Source of the DNA: Micrasema longulum
Lineage: Eukaryota > Arthropoda > Insecta > Trichoptera > Brachycentridae
Direction of reading: 5' to 3'
NCBI GenBank assembly: GCA_022494885.1
Contig: JAGVSM010002756.1
Span: 19,246-83,245 of the forward strand
Length of the DNA: 64,000 bases
Below are positions 1 through 13,300 of this stretch, piece by piece. The translations under genes were made by a program, and so were the position numbers. The notes beneath the pieces were generated by a model. That model was not told where the DNA came from. It did no database searches and saw only the letters and a list, made by a program, of their open reading frames with translations. Numbering within the stretch: the stretch's first letter is position 1; each line of letters starts with the position of its first letter.

Positions 1-38
1 AGTCCGCAATACTAGCTACGGGACCACAACCGGATTCG
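1..38 (-). repeat. SINE family B fragment at window edge
   Basis: Matches the head of family B (ATCGGGTTGTGGTCCTGTGG on the minus strand), cut by the window start. Confidence 0.65.
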
Positions 39-210
39 TTTTATTTATTAAACTCCTTGCACAATTTATACGTATATCAACGGGCTTATTTCCATTAAGA
101 AATATCTCCCTACCAAGCAAAAACAGACTATTCTGGGTTGTTTATGGTTTGTGCCAATTGTAAATCCGTTTGGAAATTATGGTTCGCTGAGTCTTCAACT
201 ATTATTACAG

Positions 211-425
211 TTGGTGGGCGGTGGTATGCCCCAGCAACAGCAACAGCAGCAGCAGCAACAGCAACAGCAGGGGGGCGGAGGAGTGGGGGTGGCACCGCCC
301 CAGGGGGGCGCGGCGGGGACTGGTGGCGGAGGGGGCGGTGGCAGCGGGGGACCCTCCCCCGCCTCAGCGCCTCCTTTACCAATGGCCCAGCTGCAGCAGC
401 TGCCACACAACCAACAACAGATAAG
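211..425 (+). CDS. ph: ph exon 1 of window: Gln/Gly/Pro-rich
   Basis: The acceptor TTATTACAG ends at 210 and the donor AAG/GTACCC lies at 425/426. The frame gives a run of 13 Gln after MP, then Gly-rich and Pro-rich low complexity and MAQLQQLPHNQQQ. It ends with two bases of a codon (AG), completed by T at 1243. Confidence 0.8.
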
Positions 426-3400
426 GTACCCCATTTACTTACAGACTATTTATTTATTTTGAAAAATTTTCAACAGTTTTACATATTTATAGTTAACATT
501 AAGAAATATTCTATTGACTAATGTAGGCTTCCACAAATTGTAGAAAGTAAGTAAAGGAGTATAATGCAAATTCATTTTAACATATTGTTGCCTCGATTAG
601 AATATAACATAAGTATTTTTTTTTCTGTATTTGATGATGATTTAATATATTTCGCTGTTCAAAATAGTATCCATCTCTGTCATTTGAATGAAGAAATTGT
701 TAACAGAAAAGAGATAAAACACATTTTAAGAATAACGCGTATTTCAAAAAAGATGTATATTCCTTGGAATAAGTCAGTAGAGCTGTAGTTTAGTCAGTCA
801 GTCGTTCCCTTTCTGCACCTAATGGTGCATAGGGCACTGCATTGGTACACCAATTGCAGCGTATCTTGATCATTTTTGTTACATGAAGATAAGATGATCA
901 GTTTTACGCTCCAGGTACCAGTCCAGGCACTAAGAAATATTCTAGTGTGAAAACACCCTTTTAAATAAATATTTCATATCAACCATGTCAGGAATCGAAC
1001 CCGAGACCTCTTTCATGGTAGGCAAATGCGCTGACTATAACGCCACAAGGCCGACTAGTTACGCCATAAAAACAAAATATTTGGTTAAAAAAAAAAACAC
1101 TAAAGTTTCATACAGAATGACTGATTTATGATGTTTTTATTGTCTCCTGCGAAGTTATCATTTAGTCATTTACGTTGTATTCAAATTAAGGAGACGTGAC
1201 AGGGTATGATGATTACTAACAGGTGTATAGTTATTCCAACAGTGGCAACGACTGGGGTGGGGGCCGTGTGCAGGTTATACAGCAACCTCCCACGTACCTT
1301 CACCAGGTGTACAACACTAACGGGCAACTTCTCGTGCCTTCCAACATTGCGCTGCATCCCGGAATCAACCCCCAGCAGATACAGGTACTGTACTCAGATT
1401 ACACGGGCGTCTTACAATATTAATCGGTTCGAGAACTCAATGCTATTACTAGGTAACTTAAATATCAGCATTTTTGAGTTAACCGCTAAAAACACAACTT
1501 TATATCCTCCGTAAATGCTATAAGTTAGTGGTTAACTCTATCTATTAACATTTTTTTTTTTAACCGCTGAGCTTCCTCATTTGTTTTATTTAAGCATTCT
1601 CGGTACATGTAGTATATAACAGTGCGAATGGTGATTTTATTTACTGGTAAACTATAAAAAAATATCATATATTTTTACCTACATAGGAGGTACATAATAT
1701 AATGCAAGTAATATATACTATAAATTGATATTTTTCTGTGGTTCTGTGTGATATAACAACTCTCATCCATGAAATCAACTCAAACTATGTAACTTCGTGA
1801 TATGTTATATTATGTAGATATATTATCCATTACTTTAATATATAATTAACTAAAAAATAAATAAAAAATACCACTATGAATTCAGTCGATATTAGGTATT
1901 CAATTGAAATGTCAACTGGCCGCATTTTTCTAGTAATTAATAGTGCTAAAAATGGCCGCATGGAGCGCTATATGTCCTGCAATATGACGCATGAAAGTAA
2001 TTATGGTCTTATGTCAAAAAACCATCTCAAAGAAAAGTAGTCCTTAAGAAATAATGTTTAAAATACTGTTTTCCAAATCAAGAATCTTCAAATAATTTGT
2101 GTAATCTGCAAGTTTAATCTAGAGAAAAAACCCGCACTGGGGTTAATACATTCAAAATATAGTATACTTTTATGTATGAAAAAATAAGCTGGAATAATCG
2201 GCTAGTTTCTTGGCTCACCGTAGGCGCGCTTTATTCAAATTTATATTTATATTAGGATAAAAATACGAACGGTGGAAATGAAACTTATTTAAAATATTTA
2301 TAAATTATAAATATTATAAATATTTAAAATATTTATAAATTATAAATTTAAAATAAATGTTAACTATTTATTTGTTTTTCTGTAAATAAAGTTACAGTTA
2401 AACATTATTATGGTTAGTCAAATATAATGATAAGCTGCGCATAATCGCTTCTATACACGGTTCGCCCCTGGTATATAGCATCAAAAATAAATGTAATAAA
2501 AAATCTTTTCAATTATTATGTTTGTAATTAGTTACCAGGGCCCCGATTACAATAGGAAGTTAAAATTTATCTTCAATTTTATCTACAAAGTAAAATTAAG
2601 TTTTCTGTATGAAAAGTAGAATATGCATACATTTTTTTCTTCTAAACATATTCTATTATAGGTTACGGGCGAAGATACTTTAAATTTTCATGCAGATATA
2701 CTAATTTTCGTAGACAAATATCGGTTTTTTATTTATAGACAGTAGAAGATAACTCTGTTAACTTCCCATTGTAATTGGGGCCCAGGCACAAAATTGTAAT
2801 GACTTACTACTCTTCAAAGTCTGACATTGTTATTCTCATTAAAGAATTGCACCGTATCAGCGTGGGATTGTTTAGCATTCAAAGCAGATAAAATTATCTT
2901 GATAATTGGTCTGTGGCATTTACTAATAATGATTTTACATTGTCTCAAAGGTTATAGCGGCCGGGAAGGCATTTCAAGGGGGTCAGTTAGCGCCACACAT
3001 GCTCACCACGGCTCAGGGAAAACAAGTATTGCAAGCTTCACAACCTGGTAGGTTTTATTATTTTTTCTGACTGATAAAACCATCAATTGATTGCATCATG
3101 TTTCATCCCCGTATTTCTTCTTTGTCACCTCTAATAGATATTTTCAACTCTGTTGTGAATCATCATGTACAGATCGGAATTTACAACATTTAAATTTTTT
3201 GACAGATACATATAATAAACTTTGTATTATAGATGAAAAAGAATTCATTTCATGGCTGATTTTAATGTTTCACCTTATATGTACTTTATCATCAACGGCA
3301 ATTTGTCACCGCGTAACTCAATTTGTGTCAATTTTAAAGGCAAAATATTTTTTTATGAGTTGTAATATTTAAATCGGGTTCGATTCCCGACACGGTTAAA

Positions 3401-6400
3401 ATGAAATATTTATTTAAAAGGGTGTTTTCACACTAGAATATTTCATAGTTCCTGGACTGGTACCTGAAGCGTAAGACTGATCATCTTACCTTCATGTAAC
3501 AAAAATGATGAAGATACGCTGCGATTGGTGTACCAATGCAGTGCCCTATGTACCGTTAGGTACGGAAAGGGAATGATGATGACATTTAAATCTTACTTTA
3601 CAATTGCATATAATGTTTTTTTGTTTTGTTTTTACTGGAAATGTTTGAATATATTTACCGCCAAATAACATAACTAGATGACTTCGGTGGTGGTTTTACG
3701 TGCGCGGTGATGAATTGCCATCGACGTTATGTTCCATGTTTGACTTTAGCATGTAATTCCCATACTAATCGCAACCATTTTTGCACTGATGACTTTAGAT
3801 TTAACGAGACAGATGGTACAATGCCCTATTAATTAATCTTAAACAATTTTTTCATCATCACTTTTGAACTGATCATCAAATTATTATTCATCAAACATTT
3901 CAACCAACTGTTTTATAAAGTTGTGTTTTTACCTAATTATTATAAATCTAGCCGTTCTCTGACCTCTTCAATCCAGAGTCATCCAAACCTTTTCGTCCCC
4001 GTTCTTGATCTGAATATATTCTATTTCCTAAGACGTATCTATACAATGTGTAAACATACTTAAGATTCCAAGTTTAAACTACATTTCTACTGATATTTTC
4101 AGTGAATTTTTCAGGTCTCACCTTGCAGGATCAAGGTTTTTACATACTATTTATGATGTCATTAATAGTTGTATCGGATGTATTTATTTGAGTTATGTTG
4201 TCTTTTGTACCTGTTCGTCGTTGTGATTTTATAAATTTGTACTCAAATACTTCATTATTTGTCTTAAATATTATTTTATTTATTGGCTGTGCGCATTTTT
4301 TTCAAAATTTCTATATCTTCGACTAATTATTTATTATTTCTGCTTTGGTTCGGCGTTCACGATATAATTTTTAAGTGTTTAAAAGTAATTTTGTTTAAGA
4401 CAACTCAATTTATTATTGTTTGGTCAGTATGTTATTTAAAATATAATCTTCAATAAGTTAGCTTATCAACTCGTCAAGGAAGTCAGATTAAAGATGTAAA
4501 TTTAATTTAATATTTCAAAAAACAAATTTACTGTTATGACCGACATTTCTTGTTTCTATATCTCTCTTCACACCCCCTATTTGATACATTAGTTTGTTTT
4601 ATAATTTTATATATGTCTTTCAAACAAATCTAAATGTAGTTTTCTGAATGTTTGTAAGAGAAGTGACCCAAATTTATTTCTCTTCGTAATATCATAAATT
4701 ATTTTTTATTTAGTGATATAACCCAAACATCGGCTTTTTGCACGGAAGTTTCGCCATCGATTCCCAATACAACAAATATAATGTGAATTTTCTTAATTCT
4801 AAATATTCTGTACACTAATTCACTATTGCGACTTAACTTCATGGCCTGATGTGGCAATAGAAAAAAACTGAACTCGATTCTATTCTATTCTATTACATAT
4901 TTTTAAATTTGGATGAACTCTCTGTATTGCTAACAATCAAATGAATCATTTTGGGCCATTTCTCGTTTGTATCGTTGAGTGAACGGCATGAGCTTAGCAT
5001 GAGTATGTTTGGCGTGAATGATTATAATATCAATAGATTTTAATATATTCAAATCTAATTTATTATTTATTTCGTTAAATATTGATGTTTTGGATAACCT
5101 CTTCCATTAAAAATCTATCTCAATACTTTTCTAAAATGCATACATTCTTGCATTACGTAACTTGTATTAATTGAATTCAGAATTGTTGGATATTTTGCAA
5201 AATATTGTGATTTTTCGCATTCAAATTTTTAAAAAGGTTTTTTTGCAATTCCTCAAATTAATATTGTTTTGTTTGTTTGTTTTATTTACAGTCAGTCACT
5301 TGTAACCTTTTTGGATAAATAATACATAAAAAATATATGCTTTGATTTTTTTGCTATAAAATATGAAATTAAAGGTAAAATATATGTATCTAAAAAATTA
5401 AAACATATCTAATAATTTTATTTTATCAGCGTCTTTCCCAGGTTATGCCACAATACCTACCACACAGAATCAGACGTTTGTTTTTTCTCCTTTGAGTGTG
5501 ATCAGTTCACAACCCAATATCCTACCGGCACACTCCCAAAACAATTCGGGATCACCATCACAATCGAAGCAGGGAGATTTGCATAAGGTAACATTTATAT
5601 TTTCATATGGTAATTTTTACCTGTAGAAGCAGCAAGTAGAAAAAATAATCGCAAATTCATTTTTCTTTTATCAAGGATCAAATAAGTGTCCATATTACAA
5701 TATAACTGCTGTTGGTGTACTCGTAATGGTTATTTGTGAAGGAGAAACATACCGGTAATCCCATAAGTACCTGACCTGACGTATAGATGGCGGTTGTTTG
5801 GAAAAAAATACTGTGGTCAAAAACACCAACTTTAAAAAGCTCAAGTTCAAAGTTTCAGGACATTACGTTGTTTAGTATTTGATTAACAGCCATCAATAGT
5901 AAACGCTCTCGGTGAATTTGTAAACATGGAAAAAAATGTCATCGTTATGTGCTATGATACTTTAATATAAAAGGTCTCAGTCCAACCGATATCAAAGCCT
6001 AACTAGATTCTATTCTGGGGGAGTCTTCTCCTTTTTTTACAACAGTAAAATATTGAGTGGCAGAATGTAAACGAGGCCATACGAGCTGCCAAGATGAATA
6101 TCACAGTAGCCGACCGAATGAGGCGATCATGCCAGAAATGATAAGGAAAATTCACAAAATGGTGTTGGGCGACCGTCGGACTGAAAGTGCGCGGGCTAGC
6201 AGACATGGTAGGAATTTTCAAAAGTTCTATACATTGCATATTGACTTTGGAAATGAGAAAGCCGTGTGCAAGATGGGTTGAGTACATTACCATTGACGCC
6301 GATATGTTCATACAATTTTGTAACATATAACATAATATTTGGTTTGACCTTTGTAATTATGCATTCTTGTTTTCATAGGCCCAGGTAATGGGGGGCCAGA

Positions 6401-9400
6401 AAGTGGGAATGACCACCACTACAAACAACCAGCAAGCTTCTCACCAACAGGTTCAAGTCTCGCAGCCTAGTGCACAGATACTTAGTCCCTTGCAGGTAAA
6501 TACTTCTGAATCCTATTTGTTTCTCTCCTTTATCAACTCTACCAATTATTTTATAATTTTATCTACTAATTGAATTATGTTAAGTTTTCCCAGCATCTAA
6601 TATTTTTAATCCGAAATAGGGGCACCAATTTTAAGTGGAATATGAATTTCACTCTTAGTTCATATCGATCGTCCAGTCAAACGAGTGAAAAATAAATATT
6701 TTAATATAGTATGCAGTTTTATGCCAAATTTTCTTAATTACGTGTACGAGATACTTACAATACAAAAGCCACAACAAACTTCAAGCACAAATCAACAATC
6801 CATTCTAGATTTAGGGTGACCATTTAATTTAATTTTTCTAATTTTCTCCAAACTTGTAATTTAGAAATGTCTGATTAATAAACTGGTCTATCAATATGCA
6901 ATAATAAAAAGGGTGATATTGCCCGCTGTATAAACCTGTGCCCATTTGCAAAACCAGCAAAAAATGTGTTAGTATTTATTAGCTTATAAATGTGTAATGA
7001 TTTGTCTTTTAGCCCGGAGGACAGACTGTGCAGTTTGCCCCATGGCAGGTTTGGGGGGGGATGCAAGCGTCGCAACTCCTGGCTCCCAACCCAATCTTCA
7101 TTAGGGGCCCGGGTCAGGGGGACGCCAATGCTCACCCCATGTTCATCCAATCGGCTCAACCCACCCAGCAGACTATGTCACATAACCGTGAGTTTCTCTT
7201 TATATTAACCCTTCCCTTACTGTGCTAAAAAAATCCGCGCGTTCCTATGCTGTGTAGTCAATACACATGGATAAATGAGAGATTTAAATTTTGCAAAATG
7301 AAATATTCATAGGCAATAATTGCTTCAATCAACTACATATTTGAAGTTCATAGTGACATATTTAAAATGTAATCGCTAAAAATATTTTTTTAATGCATTT
7401 GCCAAAGCATCATAGACATAGATAAACAAAAAATAATAATTATGTTCAAAAATGGGAACTCAGGGGTGCAATTAATTTAGTGAACGCGCTTTTGCGATCG
7501 CAGGCCCTATGGCATGGTATGCTCTCCCAGCAGAGGTGCGAGGCTGTAAATTAATTAATTTAGTGAACGCACATTTGCGATCGCAGGCCCTATGGCATGG
7601 AATGCTCTCCCAACGAGGTGAGAGGTGCGAGGCTGTAAAAGTGAAGTGATGTTTCGGAAAAAACTTAAAACCCAATTGTTCTCTAAATCATTTGAATAAA
7701 TCCGTAGCATGTGTCAACAAAATAAATTGTTTTGATTAAATTACACATTTAAAAGCTTCAATAAAAAAAAAATGAACTATAGAATCACTATGTAAAGCGC
7801 CCTTGAGGTATTATATTACGAAAATGGCGCTATATAAGTTATCCATAATAATAATAATAATTATGAATCTTCTCTATTATATATCTATATCAATTATGAT
7901 ATTTATTTTTTCCATGCGACTAATTTTTGCTTTATATATGGCCACACTGATGATTAAACTTAAAAAAATATGAACACTTGAAATCAAACATGATGATTTT
8001 CATTTAGAACATTATTGCAAACTTAAGTATTACCCAAAACACTTAATTAGGTTAAATGTAGGTTGAATTGACCCAACCATATTAGTTTTATTTCCGTTTT
8101 TGAGGCAGTTTTATACACCATTTGACATTTAATCATTAGTGTGGCCATTATAAGCCGAGAATATCTCATATTAGATACAACCAGCGAATTAGAACATGCT
8201 TGGATGATGTACTATGGTGTACATGAGCTTAATTCTGCTAGTGTACCTGTTAATATTATGGGCTTTTCCCTCTTAGTCAGTGAGCTGTTGTGTGTTTCAG
8301 CCACATTAACCTTACCGTGTAGCGTGCAGCCCATGGGGGGGCCCGCTGTGTCAGCCGGGCAGGGGCAGCTCCTGCCCCCCAAGGGGCGCGAGGGGGGCGC
8401 GGGAGGTGCAGGGACCCCCAAGGGTGCCGGGGGCACACGCCCCCTGTCCAACATCCTACCCACTACGCAGGGAAGCAGCGTCTCCACCCAGACACAAGCC
8501 ATGCAGACTGCCGTAATTTGCTAATTTTTCCTAATTTCAAACCTATTTGTACGGAGAATATTTCACCGCCATTCAGGCAAAAGACACTAACCCTGAAAAA
8601 GTTAGTTTTTGCAAACGTCATCAAGTTAAATTATTTTTCAGAAAGTTGCGTTAAACCGAATGATTTGTTTTTCACTATGTGCCTTTCAATAAAATCTCAA
8701 CATGCATAAATCACTAAAGGTAGATAGAATTTATTGACAGTTAAGGCAGATTTTTATATTTTTTTAAATATGACAGTTTTCTTCTTGAAATCAACATTTT
8801 GTTTGTGTTTAGGTTTTTCTATTATAAAACTTTTTTTTAAAAATTTGTTTTTAACCTTAAATTAAGATCGTACTCTTAATTTGAGATGTCAATATTATCT
8901 ATCTGACAGAATAATGTAAATGATGAATGTAAAATGCTTTTGTATCTCAAATCACCTGCTCTTTTTATCAACTGAATTTCTATTCCCTGAAAACTATCAG
9001 AAGATCCAAAATTATATTTAAAAAAAATATACAGTACTTCTCTTCCGATTTATAACTATTCCTTTTCTAATCACATCTTCAAACCTAAAATTTTACCCTC
9101 CATAGGCATTAAAAATAATTCTAATTCCGTATCTTTATTTTACTCAATCATTAAAGATGAATGGAAACACTGGTCATTGAAATTACATGGATAATTGTAC
9201 TGGATCTGCATTTCTATTCCATAAAAATGGAAATTATTCCCAGTGCATTACAGTATTTATGTACATAGGAGTGCATAGCCATCAGAGAGGCTCTTAAATA
9301 TGTTGACACCAACAGCATAAATAAAGCAAAAAAAAAAACAATATTATAAGTTGTAAGTAAAGAGTATAAGTTTTTGTTATTATAATTGAAATATATATGT

Positions 9401-10300
9401 AAAGGTGGCTGCTAAGCAGACAAAAGTCCGCGGCAAATCTGCCGTTGTGAGGACAATGGGAGGAGCTGGTGCTGGTGCTCACAAACAAGATGCTGCTAAT
9501 CAAACTAACAATAAATCGGGAATTCTTCCAAAACAGTAAGTCATTTAATATAATTAAATTATCAAATACAGTTTCACCGAATGACGGGGAAGCTCAGCAA
9601 ATATTTATATTGACTTTTTTTTGTAATATGGCTTTATAATATTGTACAATTTGGGCATCTAAAAAAAATTAACTACTTTGAAAAGTCACAAGTTCATGTG
9701 GACACGTGTTAGCAGTAACCAATCAATTATAGCGTTGTTATGTTGTTGTGATAGATTTCAGGTTTCCAGCGGGCCATGTTTTTTTGATGTTTTGCGTATT
9801 TTTACATATAGCTGGTACAAATTAGCAAGTATGGGGTTCTTCTTTGAAATGTCAGAAAAACTCACCAACTTGAACTCGTGATATCGCGGGCGGTGTAATT
9901 TTGAAGTTTCAGTGGGGATTTTCAAAATTAAATAACTTTAAAAAATCATAGCGATGATAATACGATAAATAAAAATCAATTTTAAAAAGAAGTTTAGTTT
10001 AGTATGATAGTCTATAGAATCAAAAAACACTGAACTTTTTTATTGGTGTACACAAAAAAAAAAATTCGAAGAATTTATGTTTAAAAAACGAAATAATTAT
10101 TAGATGACATTTGCTTATTTTCTTAAATAAAAATATAATTTTTATGTTATTTTAATGTTTTTATTATTTATAGTATGTACATGATGAGTGCTGGGCAAAT
10201 GGTGCCAGTCCCCGGGCGAGGTACTCCAGACAAGAATCACTTGAACAAAACTCAGCAACAAGTCCAACAGCAGCAACAACAGCAGCAGCAGCAGCAACAA

Positions 10301-10360
<60 letters not shown>

Positions 10361-13300
10361 CAACAGCAACAACAGCAGCAGCAACAGCAGCAGCAGCAGC
10401 AGCAAGCCGTACTCATACACCAGCAACAAGCTGTATTGCAACATCAGGTAATATGGTTTTTACTCTCATGCCCAAAGTCCCAGGTTCTAATATCGACAAG
10501 GTCGATATGAAGTACTCATTTTAAAATGTGTTTTGACACAATTACTCGATGATTGGAATGAAGTAGTTATAGATTTTGAAAAATATGAACAAAATTGCAT
10601 TCATAATTCAAAACCTCAAAAATCCTCAAAAATTTAAGTGCCCTTTTGCTTTTATAGCAACGATTTCAGTCTCCGAACTGGATGTGAAGCATACGAGTTA
10701 TGAGTGATTATCATCTTACTTTTATCTAAGTAATATTGTCAATACAACCGTAATATTATGTCATAAGCCACTAATTCCAAATTTTTCAACATTACTTCAC
10801 GAATAATTATGTTCTTATTGTCCGCTTTGAGAATAAATAAAACATCCCACATAATCCCAGTTATTAATCTCAATTAACAAGCCTGAGTGTTCTGAGCTGT
10901 AATTGGGCCTCCTGGCCTGTTGTGGTGCAAAAAAAAAGAATATTTCATTTTAGACATACATTAAATTGTTTTTGTGGCTTATGACATTTTGCAAGACTGG
11001 GTAGCCACCGATACACTGAAAAAAATGTTTGTATGGTGGCTTGCAACATATTACGGTTGCATGGATGATATTATAATAGACAAACTGTATTTGGTGTATA
11101 ATGCTGTTTTCTATGCACCTGTTGACTTGATGTCTCTTAACTTACTCATTTTTAGTATAATTTACAAACACCGTTTTCTGTTTCCGTCTGTAATATTGAA
11201 TGATCATGTTTCCTACAGCAACAGCAGATGATCCAACAGCAAGCTCAGCAGCAGATAGCGGCCCACTACCAGCAACAGGGCCAGCAGGGACAGTCACAGC
11301 ACATGCAGACCAAGAACATTATGGGTATTTTATTATTCACTATAGCAATTTATTCAATATTTCTTATATAGCACCTGAGCGATAATAATAGCTTGAGTCC
11401 GAAATTCTCAGTTTTAAGTTAAGTATGCAAAAATGTTTCTGAATATATTTTCTATCTTCACAATTAAAGGTATGATTCTTAAAAATAAATATGTGGTTAT
11501 AAATGCAAAAATGTCAATGTTATACTATTCAAGTAATAATAGTGACACAATTACCATTATGCTCTTGTTTTCTCTAAAAACATTTAAAACTACATGGCAC
11601 AAATGAGTGAACTTTTTTTGTGCCTTTTGTACTAAAATAGGCCATGAGGCCCAATTACCGTGTTAAATTGTAATTTCATGCGCACCAGCACCCACCCGAG
11701 CTTTAGAAAAATCATGTTAAATTTTTGTTTTAGCAAATGAATATTAGTTTACCGAGTGTGTGTGTAACTGCTGTCTGGTAAAAATGAGTTTTTTTTAGTT
11801 GTGCCACTGTTATCCCGGGGTGCAATATTATATAAGTTTATTTACCAAAATACAATAACTTGTAAATTAAATGTATGATTGTGTTAAAGCATAATTTTTG
11901 AAAAATGTCTGTGTATTAATTGTTTATTAAAAAAAAATATATATATTCAAGCTAACATAGGTATACTTAAAAACTTAGAGTAGGTACATCGGTTTTTTGC
12001 TAAAAAATAAATACATGCATATATTCCAGTACTAAATCAAATCATACACACATATCATTCATAGTACAATAATCACAACAGGTGCTTATTTGTGTCTTCT
12101 AGACCTCCTGCTTTGATTTTTTTTTGTAATTTCAATTCTTTGATAGAATATTGACGGACCTTGGACCAACATGCAAATAATATTTATCTTGTGAGCACCA
12201 CCCAACCGTGACTATGTAGATCTATTCTGATGAGTTTCGATTATTCTAATTTCATCCTCTGAGTCTAGATCTTTAAAGAAGTGAGGGGCGAGTGCATTTA
12301 CATATATAGCTAGATCTCGTTCTCGGAGCCTAAGTCCTTGAAGAACCAGACTTAAATGAGAGATAAACACTCATACCCAGCTTCAACCAAGGACTCGAGA
12401 ATCGGGTTTCATTTGTGACATAGGTGTACTTTTTCTTGCTTTTTATTACAGAAAAATTCCTAAATAATCTATAGCCGATTTCACCGCCTTTAAAAAAACG
12501 AAATAGCCAAAAATAGGACAGTATGAATAAACAATGCCTTCTAGTACCCACAGAATGTAAGTGGGTGACCGTGAGAATGTAAGACTGGTGAGAATGTAAG
12601 TGGTCTGGGGAAGCATGTTACTGGAGCTTCTTACGAGTTGTCATAGGCAGCTCTTTAGCAGTAGGGCAGTGAAGGACTAAAGCCATCCTGCCATAAGCAA
12701 TTTAGAGACTCTGCAGTACCTACCTGTCTAAATATCATTATTTACTTATGAATTCTAATAAGTGACCCTTAACTTGCTCCACATTTATGAATAAGATAAT
12801 GTTTTTTTAGGTATGACAATTCCAAACATGCAACAAGGCGGGATGCCCGTGGTATCTATGAACCAGGGAATGCAGATGAGTGCCATGCAACAAAATATTC
12901 CCATTGTTCAGCAAATACACCCGGTTAGTAAAACATATTTTTGCTAAGCTGTTAATCATTTTATGTTATGTACTGAAATATTGTACTAAAATGATTTTTA
13001 AAAGTTTTGTTTTTTTTTTATTACTTTGCGTGTGACATCTCAAGTTCTCTTCCCCTTCTTCACAATGAATTCTGCTGATTGGTCGGTTGACATACCGGAA
13101 ACCTATCACAACTCTCGTATCATTGGTTGATTCGGAAGAAATAGTGACGTCATTCAAAGTAGTTCATTTTTATTAAAATAATTTTTAGAGTTTTTTATCA
13201 TGCATTTTCAAGAAACTTCGCTGTACAATTTAGTGTTCTAATTTTTATTACGCGTAAGAGTACATTTTTATACCCAATTTCCCATAGAGCTTAACTTCCT

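Noticed and set aside
138..425. Ala/Arg-rich alternative frame of ph exon 1, which is phase 0 at 425
   Set aside because: The frame is a shadow of the CAG repeat; the Gln/Pro/Gly frame is typical of Ph and joins correctly with the acceptor at 1242.
1223..1242. Alternative 5' start of ph exon 2 at 1223 (after TAACAG)
   Set aside because: It would leave the join with 425 out of frame. The acceptor at 1242 restores the Gln-rich frame by making AG+T = Ser.
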